Of a stretch of 64,000 bases of DNA, positions 51,271 through 60,435 are shown piece after piece. Numbering within the stretch: position 1 is the first letter of the stretch; each line of letters begins with the position of its first letter. The notes under the pieces are model-generated. The model saw nothing but the letters and a program-made list of their open reading frames with translations. It searched no databases and was not told the DNA's origin. The DNA is from Lysinibacillus sp. FSL K6-0232 (lineage in GTDB: Bacteria; Bacillota; Bacilli; Bacillales_A; Planococcaceae), in NCBI RefSeq assembly GCF_038008325.1, contig NZ_JBBOYW010000001.1:424001-488000 (forward strand). Direction: 5' to 3'. The translations under genes were made by a program, and so were the position numbers.

Positions 51271-51456
51271 TTAAAGCTCTGCTAATTGTTTATTCAGCTC
51301 TGCTAGCTTAGCTTCCATATTTGCAAGGCGTTCTTCTGCTTTTGCTACCTGATCGTTATGCCCTGTAGCTTCCAATTTTTCAATATCGCCTTGTAAATTA
51401 ATATAGTCCATTTTTAACTCTCGAATTTGGTATTCAATATCGCTTTTTGTTGGCAT
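51271..51456 (-). CDS. Small coiled-coil protein (SE1832 family)
   Basis: A 61-residue protein starting PTKSDIEYQIRELKMDYINL, followed by QGDIEKLEATGHN, which matches the small SE1832 family of Firmicutes as I remember it. It is predicted to be two helices forming a coiled coil. No function is known. The longer frame up to 51531 is in frame, but AGGGAG lies eight bases before the ATG at 51456. It sits 33 bases upstream of the ABC-F gene in the same direction and is probably co-transcribed with it. Confidence 0.8.
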   Translation of the reverse strand: MPTKSDIEYQIRELKMDYINLQGDIEKLEATGHNDQVAKAEERLANMEAKLAELNKQLAEL

Positions 51457-51648
51457 AATCATTGCTCCCTTAGACAGAATATTTGTATAGCGAATGCGTG
51501 CAAAAGCGATGAAGGCTTTTATAACCTTCACCGCCTAGTTATCAAAATCAATCAATTCCTTATTATTTTGGCTTTCTTCATAAGGCTAAGAAAGCACAAA
51601 AAGTAAAAAATTCTTATATATTGTATCATATTCACCTTTGTAGTAGCA

Positions 51649-52695
51649 CTAAGTAGAGGCGATATTGTGTCGGTCATATGCAAAATCTAGTAGCAATGCT
51701 TGCAGCGTTTCATTGTTATGACCGAGATTTAATTGTCTTTGCTTTTTAATTGCTCGTTCACTTCGAGCTTCATGTAAGAGCAATTCCATAACAGCATTTT
51801 GTATTTGTGATTGCTTCATTTTACGACCAAGCCCCAAATGAATAAAACCATTGTGCTCTCGTGGGAAGGCATGGAGTAGCTCTGCCTCAGATTGTGCAAG
51901 TGTAATACATGGCACACCATAGGAGGCAATTTTATATGGCGTATAATTGGCATTACAAATTATAATATCAGCTTTTGGTAATAGTTTAAGAAGTGCATTT
52001 TTATCGCGAAGAATAGCTGTATTGCGACGGCTTAGCACCATCATTTGCAAGTCATCTGTAACATGGCGATAGCTATCGTCAATCATCACTGTAATTTGTA
52101 GTGGAATTTGTAGCTGCGTTAAGTGTCGAAGTGTACGGTAGGTTAAATTATGCTCGTCCCCATCCTCAAAAGCAACAACTATATGTGGAGGGTCTTCAAG
52201 TGTTTTATGCTCAGGTATATTATTAAATTGCTGGTAAGCCTTTGGCAGTGCAAAAGCAAAGTTTCCGCCAATATAATGCGATGGCAAATAATCTTTTACT
52301 TCCTGATAGAGTGCTAGTAGTACGCAGTCACAAGCTTGACCACCCTCGCCAAAATCATCAAAATGAATAATTGTTTTACAATAAGGACGTAAATTTTGTA
52401 CTTGCCATTCTTCTGAATTGCGTCCATCCCTTACAATTAAATCGGGCTGAATTTCTTTTATATGCTGGGGTAGCTCATTAAAATGATTAAATAAAATAGG
52501 GGATAATCCTTCATTAAGTAAAATTGGAATCCCATCATTTGAAGGGCTTTTAACAAATATCACAACTTTTTCATGCGTCAGTAACTTCGCTAATGTTGAA
52601 ACCCGTTCAAAAGGATACAGCCCTTTGTCAATACAGCTTTCGATAATGAAAACAATTGTTTTTTTCGGTTCTATTGCTCGTGTTTCGTTTTGCAA
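51649..52695 (-). CDS. PseG/SpsG-like nucleotide-sugar hydrolase or glycosyltransferase
   Basis: A 348-residue protein with a GT-B-like layout of two Rossmann-type halves. The N-terminal part has IVFIIESCIDKGLYPFERVS and DLIVRDGRNSEEWQ, and the linker region IIHFDDFGEGGQACDCVLLA recalls the D-D-x-G loop of PseG. The C-terminal half contains ADIIICNANYTPYKIASYGV and PCITLAQSEAELLHAF, like the UDP-binding half of PseG and MurG. PseG removes UDP in pseudaminic acid synthesis; SpsG homologues occur in spore-coat polysaccharide clusters. No other sugar genes are nearby, so the role is uncertain. It starts with TTG after AAAGGATGGGAT. Confidence 0.65.
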   Translation of the reverse strand: MQNETRAIEPKKTIVFIIESCIDKGLYPFERVSTLAKLLTHEKVVIFVKSPSNDGIPILLNEGLSPILFNHFNELPQHIKEIQPDLIVRDGRNSEEWQVQNLRPYCKTIIHFDDFGEGGQACDCVLLALYQEVKDYLPSHYIGGNFAFALPKAYQQFNNIPEHKTLEDPPHIVVAFEDGDEHNLTYRTLRHLTQLQIPLQITVMIDDSYRHVTDDLQMMVLSRRNTAILRDKNALLKLLPKADIIICNANYTPYKIASYGVPCITLAQSEAELLHAFPREHNGFIHLGLGRKMKQSQIQNAVMELLLHEARSERAIKKQRQLNLGHNNETLQALLLDFAYDRHNIAST

Positions 52696-52901
52696 ATGTA
52701 TCCCATCCTTTCCTCTGTCCTTTTAAATTATGGTGAAGAAAGGGCAAGTATGTGTAAAATTTAGCATTTGATAAAAGATACTATATAAAAATTCTCTAGT
52801 CATCTGGGTGCAATCATAAGCTTTTGAAGTATAAAAAATGGTCGATATATAGTGTAGAGTAGGAAATACATATAGATTATTAAACAAAAGGAGGGATGGA
52901 A

Positions 52902-53684
52902 GTGGGTATGCGTGCAGCAATTGTTGTTGGGGCAACTGGTTTAACAGGCACGGCTCTTGTTGAGCAATTATGTGAAAATGATGAATATGTATCTGTAACA
53001 GCTATTGTACGAACGAAACCAGCTTTTACGCATCCGAAGCTAGAAGTGAAAATTCGAGATTTTGAGCGATTGGAAGAACAGGATATTGAATTTGCCCATG
53101 AATTATATTGCTGTTTAGGTACAACCATCAAAAATGCTGGTTCTCGCGAGATATTTGAAAAGGTCGATTTTGAATATCCATTAGCGATTGCTTCTTTAGC
53201 AAAAAAGCGAGGCATTCCTCATTTTCTTGTGATTACCTCAATGGGAGCAAATGAACATTCACCTTTCTACTATAATCGAGTGAAGGGCAAGCTTGAGCAA
53301 GATTTAATTGAACTAGGTTTACAACGGCTGTCGATTATTCGTCCATCACTGTTAGTAGGGCAGCGTCAGGAATTTCGTTTAGGGGAAAAGGTGGGAGAGA
53401 AAATATTAAAGCTTGCCAAGCCTTTCTTAGTAGGGCCTTTTAAAGCTGCTAGAGCTATTGAAGCCTCACAGGTAGCCAAGGCAATGATTGTTATTGCGTT
53501 ATATGGAAAACACCAGCCTGTGACAATTTATAAATCACCTGAATTGGCGGCATTAGATTATCCTGAAATACCAGAAGAAGATACTTCAAGGGAAACATTA
53601 TTTAATTGGGATAAGCACAAGCTAGCTGATACAGTTGTAGATAAGGAAGTTCATTTTCACCGTCAGGATCAGGAACAAAAATAA
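52902..53684 (+). CDS. NAD(P)-binding Rossmann-fold oxidoreductase (HTATIP2/YraR-like)
   Basis: About 260 residues. The cofactor loop is AIVVGATGLTGTALVEQL, followed by CCLGTTIKNAGSREIFEKVD and the active-site region VITSMGANEHSPFYYNRVKG, where Tyr and Lys resemble the atypical SDR catalytic pair. RPSLLVGQRQEFR is typical of the HTATIP2/YraR-like subgroup. The substrate is not known. AAAAGGAGGG at 52887-52895 fits the GTG at 52902 best; ATG 52896 is too close and ATG 52908 slightly far. Single gene, not obviously linked to its neighbours. Confidence 0.8.
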   Translation: MGMRAAIVVGATGLTGTALVEQLCENDEYVSVTAIVRTKPAFTHPKLEVKIRDFERLEEQDIEFAHELYCCLGTTIKNAGSREIFEKVDFEYPLAIASLAKKRGIPHFLVITSMGANEHSPFYYNRVKGKLEQDLIELGLQRLSIIRPSLLVGQRQEFRLGEKVGEKILKLAKPFLVGPFKAARAIEASQVAKAMIVIALYGKHQPVTIYKSPELAALDYPEIPEEDTSRETLFNWDKHKLADTVVDKEVHFHRQDQEQK

Positions 53685-53811
53685 TATAGCAGCTTTTTGA
53701 GCATTCCGTCTAAAGGCTGAATTTCTTCCTTTCATCACGACAATTCTTTTCGGGCAAGTTGTCATTTGTTACAATATTATTGTAGAAGATGAATGTGGAG
53801 GCAAAGTAAAG

Positions 53812-54366
53812 ATGAAAATTTTACTCGTGGACGGCACTATGTTTGGTCGTAAAACTGGTGTTATTTTAGAGCAAGTGGAGCAATATATTAAAGAATTAGA
53901 TGCTAGTTTCGAATTAGAAATGATGCATTTTAGTCAATATAAGCATCAAATTGTTGATGGTTCACCATTAAATGATGATATGAAGAAAATGATTCAACAA
54001 TTTGAGGAAGCGGACGCATATATTATCGCAACACCCATTTTCCAGGCATCTATCCCTGGCGTGTTAAAGAATGCCTTTGATTTCTTGCATCCTAAAACAA
54101 TGCGCTATAAGCCAGTATCAATTGTGGCGAATGGTGGCACATACCAGCATCACCTTGTAGTAGAAAATCAGCTAAAGCCTATTTTAGACTATTTCCGTGC
54201 CCTTGTAACACCAAACTATGTGTACACACATACATCGCATTTTGATGCAGACAATAATATTATAGACGAAGACGTTCATAATCGTTTACGTGAATTAGCA
54301 CGTGTTTTTGTGCAATATTGTAAAATGAGCAAAAATCTACCGAAGGAAACAATTGACCAGCATTAA
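53812..54366 (+). CDS. NADPH-dependent FMN reductase family protein
   Basis: A 184-residue flavodoxin-fold protein. The first loop VDGTMFGRKTGVILEQVEQY binds FMN phosphate, and EEADAYIIATPIFQASIPGV followed by LKNAFDFLHPKTM is the family signature. ANGGTYQHHLVVENQLKPIL resembles SsuE/azobenzene-reductase-type proteins. It should use NAD(P)H to reduce FMN or quinones/azo compounds. GTGGAGGC lies upstream of the ATG. It has its own strong terminator. Confidence 0.87.
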   Translation: MKILLVDGTMFGRKTGVILEQVEQYIKELDASFELEMMHFSQYKHQIVDGSPLNDDMKKMIQQFEEADAYIIATPIFQASIPGVLKNAFDFLHPKTMRYKPVSIVANGGTYQHHLVVENQLKPILDYFRALVTPNYVYTHTSHFDADNNIIDEDVHNRLRELARVFVQYCKMSKNLPKETIDQH

Positions 54367-54379
54367 TATGAATTTTACG

Positions 54380-54420
54380 CCCCTGTACAGTGGTAGGAAA
54401 TCACTGTACAGGGGTTTTTT
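54380..54420 (+). terminator. Terminator of the FMN reductase gene
   Basis: The perfect arms CCCCTGTACAGTG and CACTGTACAGGGG are followed by six T. Confidence 0.94.
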
Positions 54421-54487
54421 CATTATAAGTATTTTTTTAAAATATGATAAAATAAAACTTTAGTGATATGGAAGGGAGGGCTGCTCA

Positions 54488-57400
54488 TTGCAGGACATTG
54501 CTTTACTAGAAAAGCAACGCTGTAGCCTTATTTTGACCAATAAGGCAAAGGAAGCAGTAGAGGAATGCTCAGCAAATGAGCATGCCTTTTTTACGTTACA
54601 AAACGCTTTTACAGTTTATATTGAAAAAAGAAAAGCTAAAACAGCGGGTGAAATATTTTTATCTATTTATTTTAATGCTGAGGATAATAAAAAGCTACAT
54701 GAGGTTCTTGCAGGGAAAACCGTGATTATGGATTGTGTCCTCAAGGTTGAGGGATTGTTAGCAACAAATATTCGCTTTGTTCATATGCGTGGTCCTATTC
54801 ATACCAATCGCCGCCTAGCAGCCGCAATGCAATTTATCACAAGACCGAATAACGGAGCAGGTATTCCGCTTGAGCTGCATACGAAAATAAGACAATTACC
54901 AATCGCAGAGGAACGTACAGAGTATGTAAAAAAACGGATAGCGAGCTGGGAAGGCTATTTAAAAATCCAAGAACGAGATGCTACGATAGATGATATTCAT
55001 ACAGAATTTAAACAAAGCTATTTCAATGAAGACTTTACACGCTTAACGATTGTTTGTCCCTACATAAAAAGCAAGGAATGGAAGCAGCTAGAAGGGCTAA
55101 GTGTCAGCATTCAAGGCGTACGCGGTGAGATTGGACAGGTTTTAAAGGCTACTGCTAGTAAGCAAACGGTAGAAATTGATTTAAAGCCCTTTATACAGGA
55201 TTTGGCACGCAAGGATCAGCTCAATCTTCGTTCAAAGCAAGTAAGCTTTAGTAATTTTGCCACGCTGAGTCAAATTAGAAGGTTGCGCAATGGCTTTACA
55301 AAGCTGGAGAAGGGCGAGGCAGTAAACCCTCATTTAGAAACAATTTTATTTGAAAAACGCCCAACTGTTCGAGCATCTAAGCTTCGACAAGATATTGAGT
55401 TTCACAATAATTTAAACGAATATCAGCGTCGAGCGGTTTTAGGGGCATTATCTGTTGAGGATTTATATGTGATACAAGGTCCACCGGGTACAGGGAAAAC
55501 AACGGTGATTTCAGAAATTTGTCAGCAAAATGTAAAGGCTGGCTTAAAAACACTCGTTGCCTCGCAATCCAACTTAGCGGTGGATAATGCATTAGGGCGA
55601 TTATTATCCAATCAGGACATCCGAATTTTGCGCTACGGTAGAACAGAAAGTATTGAAGAGGAAGGTAAAAAATTTATCGAGGAAAATGTGGCTTTGCATT
55701 GGCGTGAGCAAACACTTACTGCCATTGAAGAGGCAATTGCAACATTTCCTGAGCGTGAGCAGGAGCTAAAGGGAAATCTATTAAAAGCACAAGATGAGCT
55801 AGCAAAATTGGAGCAGTGGCTAGAGGAGCTAACAAAGGAAATTGCCGCAAAAGAGCAGGCAGCTATCGAAGAGCCTATTGTACAGCAAGAAATTCAAACA
55901 TTGAAAAAGGAATTAAAGGCTGCTAAAGCGGAGCAGCAAACATACGAGGCACAAAAAGAGCATTATGATAAACAGCTTGCACAAATTGAGCCTATTGTAC
56001 AGCGACTTACACAAACACTTGCTGACAATCCTTCTTTAGAGGAGCTACAGCAGACCATTCAGGAAACAATACAAAAAATCGAACAACTAAAAGCAGCTAT
56101 TCAATATAAGGAATTGCAAGAGCAAAAGCAGCAGCTAACAGAGCAATTTCAAGAGATACAGCTTAAATATGATACGGAAAGCCAACGTTTAGCTACAATG
56201 AAGGAAGCGCAAAAGTATATTCAAACATTAACAGCCTTTGAACGTATTCAGCGATTTTTACAGCACTATCAAATTCGACCTAGCCATGTACTGTCACAGC
56301 AAATTAGTCGCTTACAGCATTTAGAGGATGCAAAGGATTTAGCAGCTTGGTCTACTATTAATACACGCCTACAAAAAGCTATTGCAAAGCTGGAAGGATT
56401 GGTAACAGAGGAAGTAAAGGAGCGGGCTTTTGCTAAAAGCAGGCTACAGCCAATACAGTCATTTTCTTTGCAAAACCTTACGGGTGTTTTTGCACAGCTG
56501 AACAAGGCATTTCAAGAGGGGCAATCGCCAATGGCAGAGGAGCTAGAAAGCTACCTGCTTGGGCTCTATATGCGCCGTGATTTTGTGTGGCAAAAAGGGG
56601 TAGCATTGCAGCAACAGCAGGCACATAAAGACCAAGAGTTTGAGCTGTTTCGTAAAAATATGGCAAGCTTTATTCATCAGGAATGCGCCATCACAAGCTT
56701 TGATGTCCAAAGCTTACAGCGTCAATTGCAGCCATTTTTACAGCATACAGAGCGACTAAAGCAGTTAGCAAGCACCTTCCAGCTGGAAGAGGAGCCAGAA
56801 GAATCCGCTGAGTATTTAAAAATAGTAATAGCACAGAAGCAAGAATCACTACAGCAAGTACAGCAGCAGCTTGAGGGGGTAGAGCAAGCAAAAGCGCAAT
56901 TAGTTCCAAAGCAGGCAGCTCTTCAGACTGTGCAAACAAGCTTGCAGGAGGTTGAGCAGCAGTTAACAGCAATAGAAGCACGCATTAAAGATATTAATAT
57001 TGCTGGACTGAAAAAGGAAAAGCAATTAACAGCCTATACAAAGCTTTTACAATCAACGCCAGAACGCACGGCTGAGGAGGTTGTGGAAGCGATTAAAGCG
57101 GCTAACCAAACTATTGAAGAGTTGCAGCGTAAGGAACAACAGCTACCACTTCGCCAAAAATTACAGGAGCAATGGCGTGATAAGCTACAAAGTGCTACAG
57201 AATATGATTTAGATGAAATTAGAAAACTATATGTGCGCCATGCGAATGTGATTGGTACAACATGTGTAGCCTCTGCAAGCAAGGAGTTTATGGAAAATTA
57301 TCCTACCTTTGATGTAGTGATTATTGATGAGGTATCAAAGGCAACACCACCAGAGCTATTATTGCCGATGCTTAAAGGGAAAAAGGTTATTTTAGTAGGT

Positions 57401-58270
57401 GATCATCATCAGCTACCGCCATTGCTTGGAGATGATACATTGGAGGAAACATTAAAGGCGATGCTGGAGGAAAATCCGAATTTTGAAGGTGCACAGGAAT
57501 TAAAAAATCTATTGCGCGAGTCATTATTTGAGCGCCTATTTAATAATTTGCCGTCAACACATAAGCAAATGCTTGCATTACAATACCGTATGCATGAGAA
57601 AATTATGCAAAGCATTACACCATTTTATGCAAAAGAGGAAAATGGCTTGCAGTGTGGCTTACCAGATTCAGATGCAGCGCGAGATCATGGCTTAGAGAGT
57701 CAATTTGTCAAGCGTGATGACCATTTATTATGGATTGATATTCCAACTGAAAAGCCTTATTTAGAGGAGCAGGTAAAGGGTGGAACGAGTCGCTATAATA
57801 AAGGTGAATTACAAACAATTCGTCATATTTTGCTGGACTTAAATGATGCTGTTAAGGCAGCAAAAGAGGCAGGTCGTATACCACAGGATGCCCAAAAAAG
57901 CATTGGTGTCATTAGCTTTTATGGTGAGCAGGTGAAGAGAATCAATCGTCTGCTACAGCAGGAGTTACAGCTACCGCATTTACAATTTAGAACAGGCACT
58001 GTCGATAAATTCCAGGGTATGGAAATGGACATTATACTAGTAAGTATGGTTCGTAATACAGCAAAAGGCGGAGATATTGGCTTTGCGAGAGATTATCGCC
58101 GCTTAAATGTTGCATTATCTCGTGCGCGTGAGCTACTATTGCTAATTGGCAGTGCGGATATGTTTGCTAAACGCGCAAAGCATCAGGAAACAAGAGAAAT
58201 GTATACAACATTATTAAAGACAGTGAAATCCTACAATGGCTTGCGTAATCATAAAGGGTTGGTGATGTAG
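54488..58270 (+). CDS. Large superfamily-1 helicase with a long internal coiled coil
   Basis: A 1260-residue protein. Residues 1-300 match no domain I recognise. Helicase motif I is QGPPGTGKTTVISEI near residue 330, with SQSNLAVDNALGRLL as motif Ia. Motif II is VVIIDEVSKATPPELL near 945, then VGDHHQLPPLLGDD, LALQYRMHEKIMQS near 1030, GTVDKFQGMEMDIILVSMVR near 1170 and LNVALSRARELLLLIG. This is the UPF1/DNA2-like branch (AAA_11/AAA_12). Between motifs Ia and II, about residues 405-925, lies a huge Gln/Glu/Lys/Leu-rich coiled coil recalling SMC/Rad50 arms. TTG start after GAAGGGAGGG. A small partner gene starts two bases after its stop. Confidence 0.85.
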   Translation: MQDIALLEKQRCSLILTNKAKEAVEECSANEHAFFTLQNAFTVYIEKRKAKTAGEIFLSIYFNAEDNKKLHEVLAGKTVIMDCVLKVEGLLATNIRFVHMRGPIHTNRRLAAAMQFITRPNNGAGIPLELHTKIRQLPIAEERTEYVKKRIASWEGYLKIQERDATIDDIHTEFKQSYFNEDFTRLTIVCPYIKSKEWKQLEGLSVSIQGVRGEIGQVLKATASKQTVEIDLKPFIQDLARKDQLNLRSKQVSFSNFATLSQIRRLRNGFTKLEKGEAVNPHLETILFEKRPTVRASKLRQDIEFHNNLNEYQRRAVLGALSVEDLYVIQGPPGTGKTTVISEICQQNVKAGLKTLVASQSNLAVDNALGRLLSNQDIRILRYGRTESIEEEGKKFIEENVALHWREQTLTAIEEAIATFPEREQELKGNLLKAQDELAKLEQWLEELTKEIAAKEQAAIEEPIVQQEIQTLKKELKAAKAEQQTYEAQKEHYDKQLAQIEPIVQRLTQTLADNPSLEELQQTIQETIQKIEQLKAAIQYKELQEQKQQLTEQFQEIQLKYDTESQRLATMKEAQKYIQTLTAFERIQRFLQHYQIRPSHVLSQQISRLQHLEDAKDLAAWSTINTRLQKAIAKLEGLVTEEVKERAFAKSRLQPIQSFSLQNLTGVFAQLNKAFQEGQSPMAEELESYLLGLYMRRDFVWQKGVALQQQQAHKDQEFELFRKNMASFIHQECAITSFDVQSLQRQLQPFLQHTERLKQLASTFQLEEEPEESAEYLKIVIAQKQESLQQVQQQLEGVEQAKAQLVPKQAALQTVQTSLQEVEQQLTAIEARIKDINIAGLKKEKQLTAYTKLLQSTPERTAEEVVEAIKAANQTIEELQRKEQQLPLRQKLQEQWRDKLQSATEYDLDEIRKLYVRHANVIGTTCVASASKEFMENYPTFDVVIIDEVSKATPPELLLPMLKGKKVILVGDHHQLPPLLGDDTLEETLKAMLEENPNFEGAQELKNLLRESLFERLFNNLPSTHKQMLALQYRMHEKIMQSITPFYAKEENGLQCGLPDSDAARDHGLESQFVKRDDHLLWIDIPTEKPYLEEQVKGGTSRYNKGELQTIRHILLDLNDAVKAAKEAGRIPQDAQKSIGVISFYGEQVKRINRLLQQELQLPHLQFRTGTVDKFQGMEMDIILVSMVRNTAKGGDIGFARDYRRLNVALSRARELLLLIGSADMFAKRAKHQETREMYTTLLKTVKSYNGLRNHKGLVM

Positions 58271-58271
58271 A

Positions 58272-59024
58272 TTGTCCAAATTACAGCAACGACTAATGCG
58301 AGAGCTTCAACAAAATCGAGCTATTAAGATTCTAAAAATGGATGAATGGTGTATTCCTATTCGAACGGTTGAAGTAACCTATAAGCCTGTGCGCCGATCA
58401 ACAATGGATGTTTTAATGACAATGCTGCTGCTGAGTATTAAGGAAGCTAATTTTAAAAATGCACAGGAATTAAGTGAGCTATTGCTAGTAGACCCGCTAT
58501 TTATCGAGGATTTAGTAGCTTTAATGAGTCGAGTCAACCTAATGAAAAGTGAAGACGATATTTTTACATTAACTGATAAAGGGCAGCAGCAGCTAGAGCA
58601 GGGCATTTTTGAGGAGGAGCTGGATATTGAAACAGCTACTCTCTATTTTAGTCCCTGCCATCAATTGTTTCTTCCTATTGAAGCAGATAGTATCGAAGAA
58701 TATGATGACCTGCCAAAGCTCTATCGTTACGTTGATAAAGAGGCTGAGCAGCAAGAGCAGTTTGAAGAATCGTTGCTGATTACAGCATTACAGCATGAAA
58801 ACGAAGAGGAGGCAGGCACTTCTCAAAAAATTATTACTATGATTGAGCAGGTAGAGGCGAAGCAAATTAATGATAGCCCATGTTTAGAGTTTGTGCTTTA
58901 TAATAAGGAGCAGGATATGGTCTTTGTGCGTGTGTGGAATACTTTATGGAATCAATGGGATAAACAGCTTGAGCAGCAGCTAACGGAAAAAGAGCAGTTA
59001 CAATGGCGGGAGCAGTATTTATAA
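58272..59024 (+). CDS. Winged-helix-like partner of the SF1 helicase
   Basis: A 250-residue acidic protein of unknown family. After a basic start (QQRLMRELQQNRAIKILKMD), residues about 40-115 look like a winged helix: DVLMTMLLLSIKEANFKNAQ, ELSELLLVDPLFIEDLVALM, then SEDDIFTLTDKGQQQLEQG as a wing. The rest is rich in Glu/Gln and has a short beta-like stretch (CLEFVLYNKEQDMVFVRVWN). It begins with TTG two bases after the helicase stop, with GGTGATG-rich sequence upstream, so the two are translated together. A DNA-recognition or regulatory subunit for the helicase is my inference. It has no terminator of its own close by. Confidence 0.75.
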   Translation: MSKLQQRLMRELQQNRAIKILKMDEWCIPIRTVEVTYKPVRRSTMDVLMTMLLLSIKEANFKNAQELSELLLVDPLFIEDLVALMSRVNLMKSEDDIFTLTDKGQQQLEQGIFEEELDIETATLYFSPCHQLFLPIEADSIEEYDDLPKLYRYVDKEAEQQEQFEESLLITALQHENEEEAGTSQKIITMIEQVEAKQINDSPCLEFVLYNKEQDMVFVRVWNTLWNQWDKQLEQQLTEKEQLQWREQYL

Positions 59025-59050
59025 GATTAGGCGATAATCGGCTGTTATGG

Positions 59051-59161
59051 CTATGGCACATTAATAAATAGCACATGAATAGCTTGACCAATTGAGATAG
59101 AAACAACGACCACAATTGTCATAAAAATAACATTGCGTGGTCTAAAATTTTTCGCTTCCAT
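59051..59161 (-). CDS. Small single-span membrane protein, 36 residues
   Basis: Minus-strand frame from ATG 59161 to TAG 59051. It starts EAKNFRPRN and then has one hydrophobic helix, VIFMTIVVVVSISIGQAIHV, ending LFINVP. AAGGGGGGG lies a few bases before the ATG. The basic N-terminus suggests an N-in membrane peptide. I do not recognise the family. It lies in the gap between the helicase partner (plus strand) and the topB terminator. Confidence 0.6.
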   Translation of the reverse strand: MEAKNFRPRNVIFMTIVVVVSISIGQAIHVLFINVP

Positions 59162-59203
59162 CAAAAACCCCCCCTTAAACCAATTTATTAATTCAAGGTA
59201 TGT

Positions 59204-59243
59204 AAAAAGGGCGTCTCAAATGATTGTTGAGACACCCTTTTTC
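59204..59243 (-). terminator. Terminator of topB
   Basis: The arms AAAAAGGGCGTCTCAA and TTGAGACACCCTTTTT with a seven-base loop lie right after the topB stop codon; the A/T tracts make it work on both strands. Confidence 0.9.
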
Positions 59244-60334
59244 TTATTCATCAAATTTTAACCCTTTTAATGCCTCTGCAAGTGCATTGTTGACAGGCTC
59301 TTCATTTTTTTGCTGCTTTAAATATTTTTGTACGGAGCGTTTATCGACCTTGCCGCCGCCTTCTTTTTTGCGTCTTGCTTCAAAGGCTGATAGTTTTTCA
59401 CGATAGCCGCATTTGCATACAAAAATTTGACCATCACCTTCACCACGAAGCTCCAGTTTCTTTTTGCATTGTGGGCAACGTGCGTTTGTTGTACGGGAAA
59501 CATTTTTACGGTGACCACATTCACGATCTTGGCATACAAGCATTTTACCCTTTTTGCCGTTGACCTCAAGCATTGGTTTCCCACAATCAGGACAGGATTT
59601 AGTAGAAATATTGTCGTGCTTATATTTTTTGTCACTTGCCTTAATCTCTGACACAATTTCCTTCGTATAATTTTTCATTTCACTAATAAAGACATCCTTT
59701 TTTAGCTGCCCTTTTGCAATAAGCTCAAGCTTCTGCTCCCATTCTGCTGTAAGAGCAGGGGATTTTAACTCCTCTGGCACTAAATCCAATAATTGACGTC
59801 CTTTAGAAGTAATATAAATATCCTTGCCACCACGTTTTTCAATTAAGAAGGAATTAAAAAGCTTATCAATAATATCTGCACGCGTTGCAACTGTCCCAAG
59901 ACCGCCAGTAGATTTTAATGTGTCGGCTAGTTTTTTGTCATTTGTCACCATGTATTTTGTTGGATTTTCCATTGCTGATAATAATGTTGCCTCATTAAAA
60001 CGAGCAGGTGGCTTTGTTTGACCAGATGTTTGTGCAAGTAGCTTTATCTTTAACGTATCTCCTTTATCAATACGAGGAAGTAGCTGTTCCTTGACATCAT
60101 CTGCTGTATCCTCATCCTCAAAGCGATTTTCATAAACTTCCTTCCAGCCTGCCGATAAAATCGTTTTGCCACGAGCAATAAAGCTTTCATCGCCAATTTT
60201 TGCACGTAGTGTTAGTTGTTCATATTCAAAAGCAGGCAGTAGAACAGCTAAGAAACGCTTTACAACAAGATCATAAATTTTACGTTCCTTATCTGAGAAG
60301 GCTGAAAGATTCACATAGCCTTCTGTTGGAATGA
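59244..60334 (-). CDS. topB: DNA topoisomerase III, 3' exon (split by a group II intron)
   Basis: The C-terminal 363 codons plus two bases of topB. It begins, after the splice junction, with IPTEGYVNLSAFSDKERKIY and contains SLLSAMENPT-type sequence (ATLLSAMENPTKYM), LGTVATRADIIDKLF and YITSKGRQLLDLVPEEL of the topoisomerase I-type core. Two zinc-ribbon modules close the protein: CPDCGKPMLE with CQDRECGHR, and CPQCKKKLELRG with CKCGYRE. The enzyme is a type IA topoisomerase that decatenates DNA. An in-frame stretch upstream of 60334 (to 60401) is intron sequence and should not be counted. Joined to the 5' exon the frame is continuous. Confidence 0.93.
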
Positions 60335-60397
60335 ATAGGAATAGGTAACTTTCCACTTCGGCATTATCCGTTAAGTGTACTTGTTTTCCCCTCCTCC

Positions 60398-60433
60398 GCA
60401 CCGTACGTGAGAGTTTCCCCTCATACGGCGCTC
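60398..60433 (-). ncRNA. Group II intron domain V
   Basis: The minus strand reads GAGCGCCGTATGAGGGGAAA then CTCTCACGTACGGTGC. The stem GCCGTATGAG/CTCACGTACGGT closed by a GGAAAC-type tetraloop, with the AGC catalytic triad at its base, is the most conserved intron element. Confidence 0.9.
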
Positions 60434-60435
60434 CA

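Noticed and set aside
60335..60401. Extension of the topB 3' ORF upstream to an ATG at 60401
   Set aside because: These residues are encoded by intron domain VI and would replace the conserved HHAII motif.
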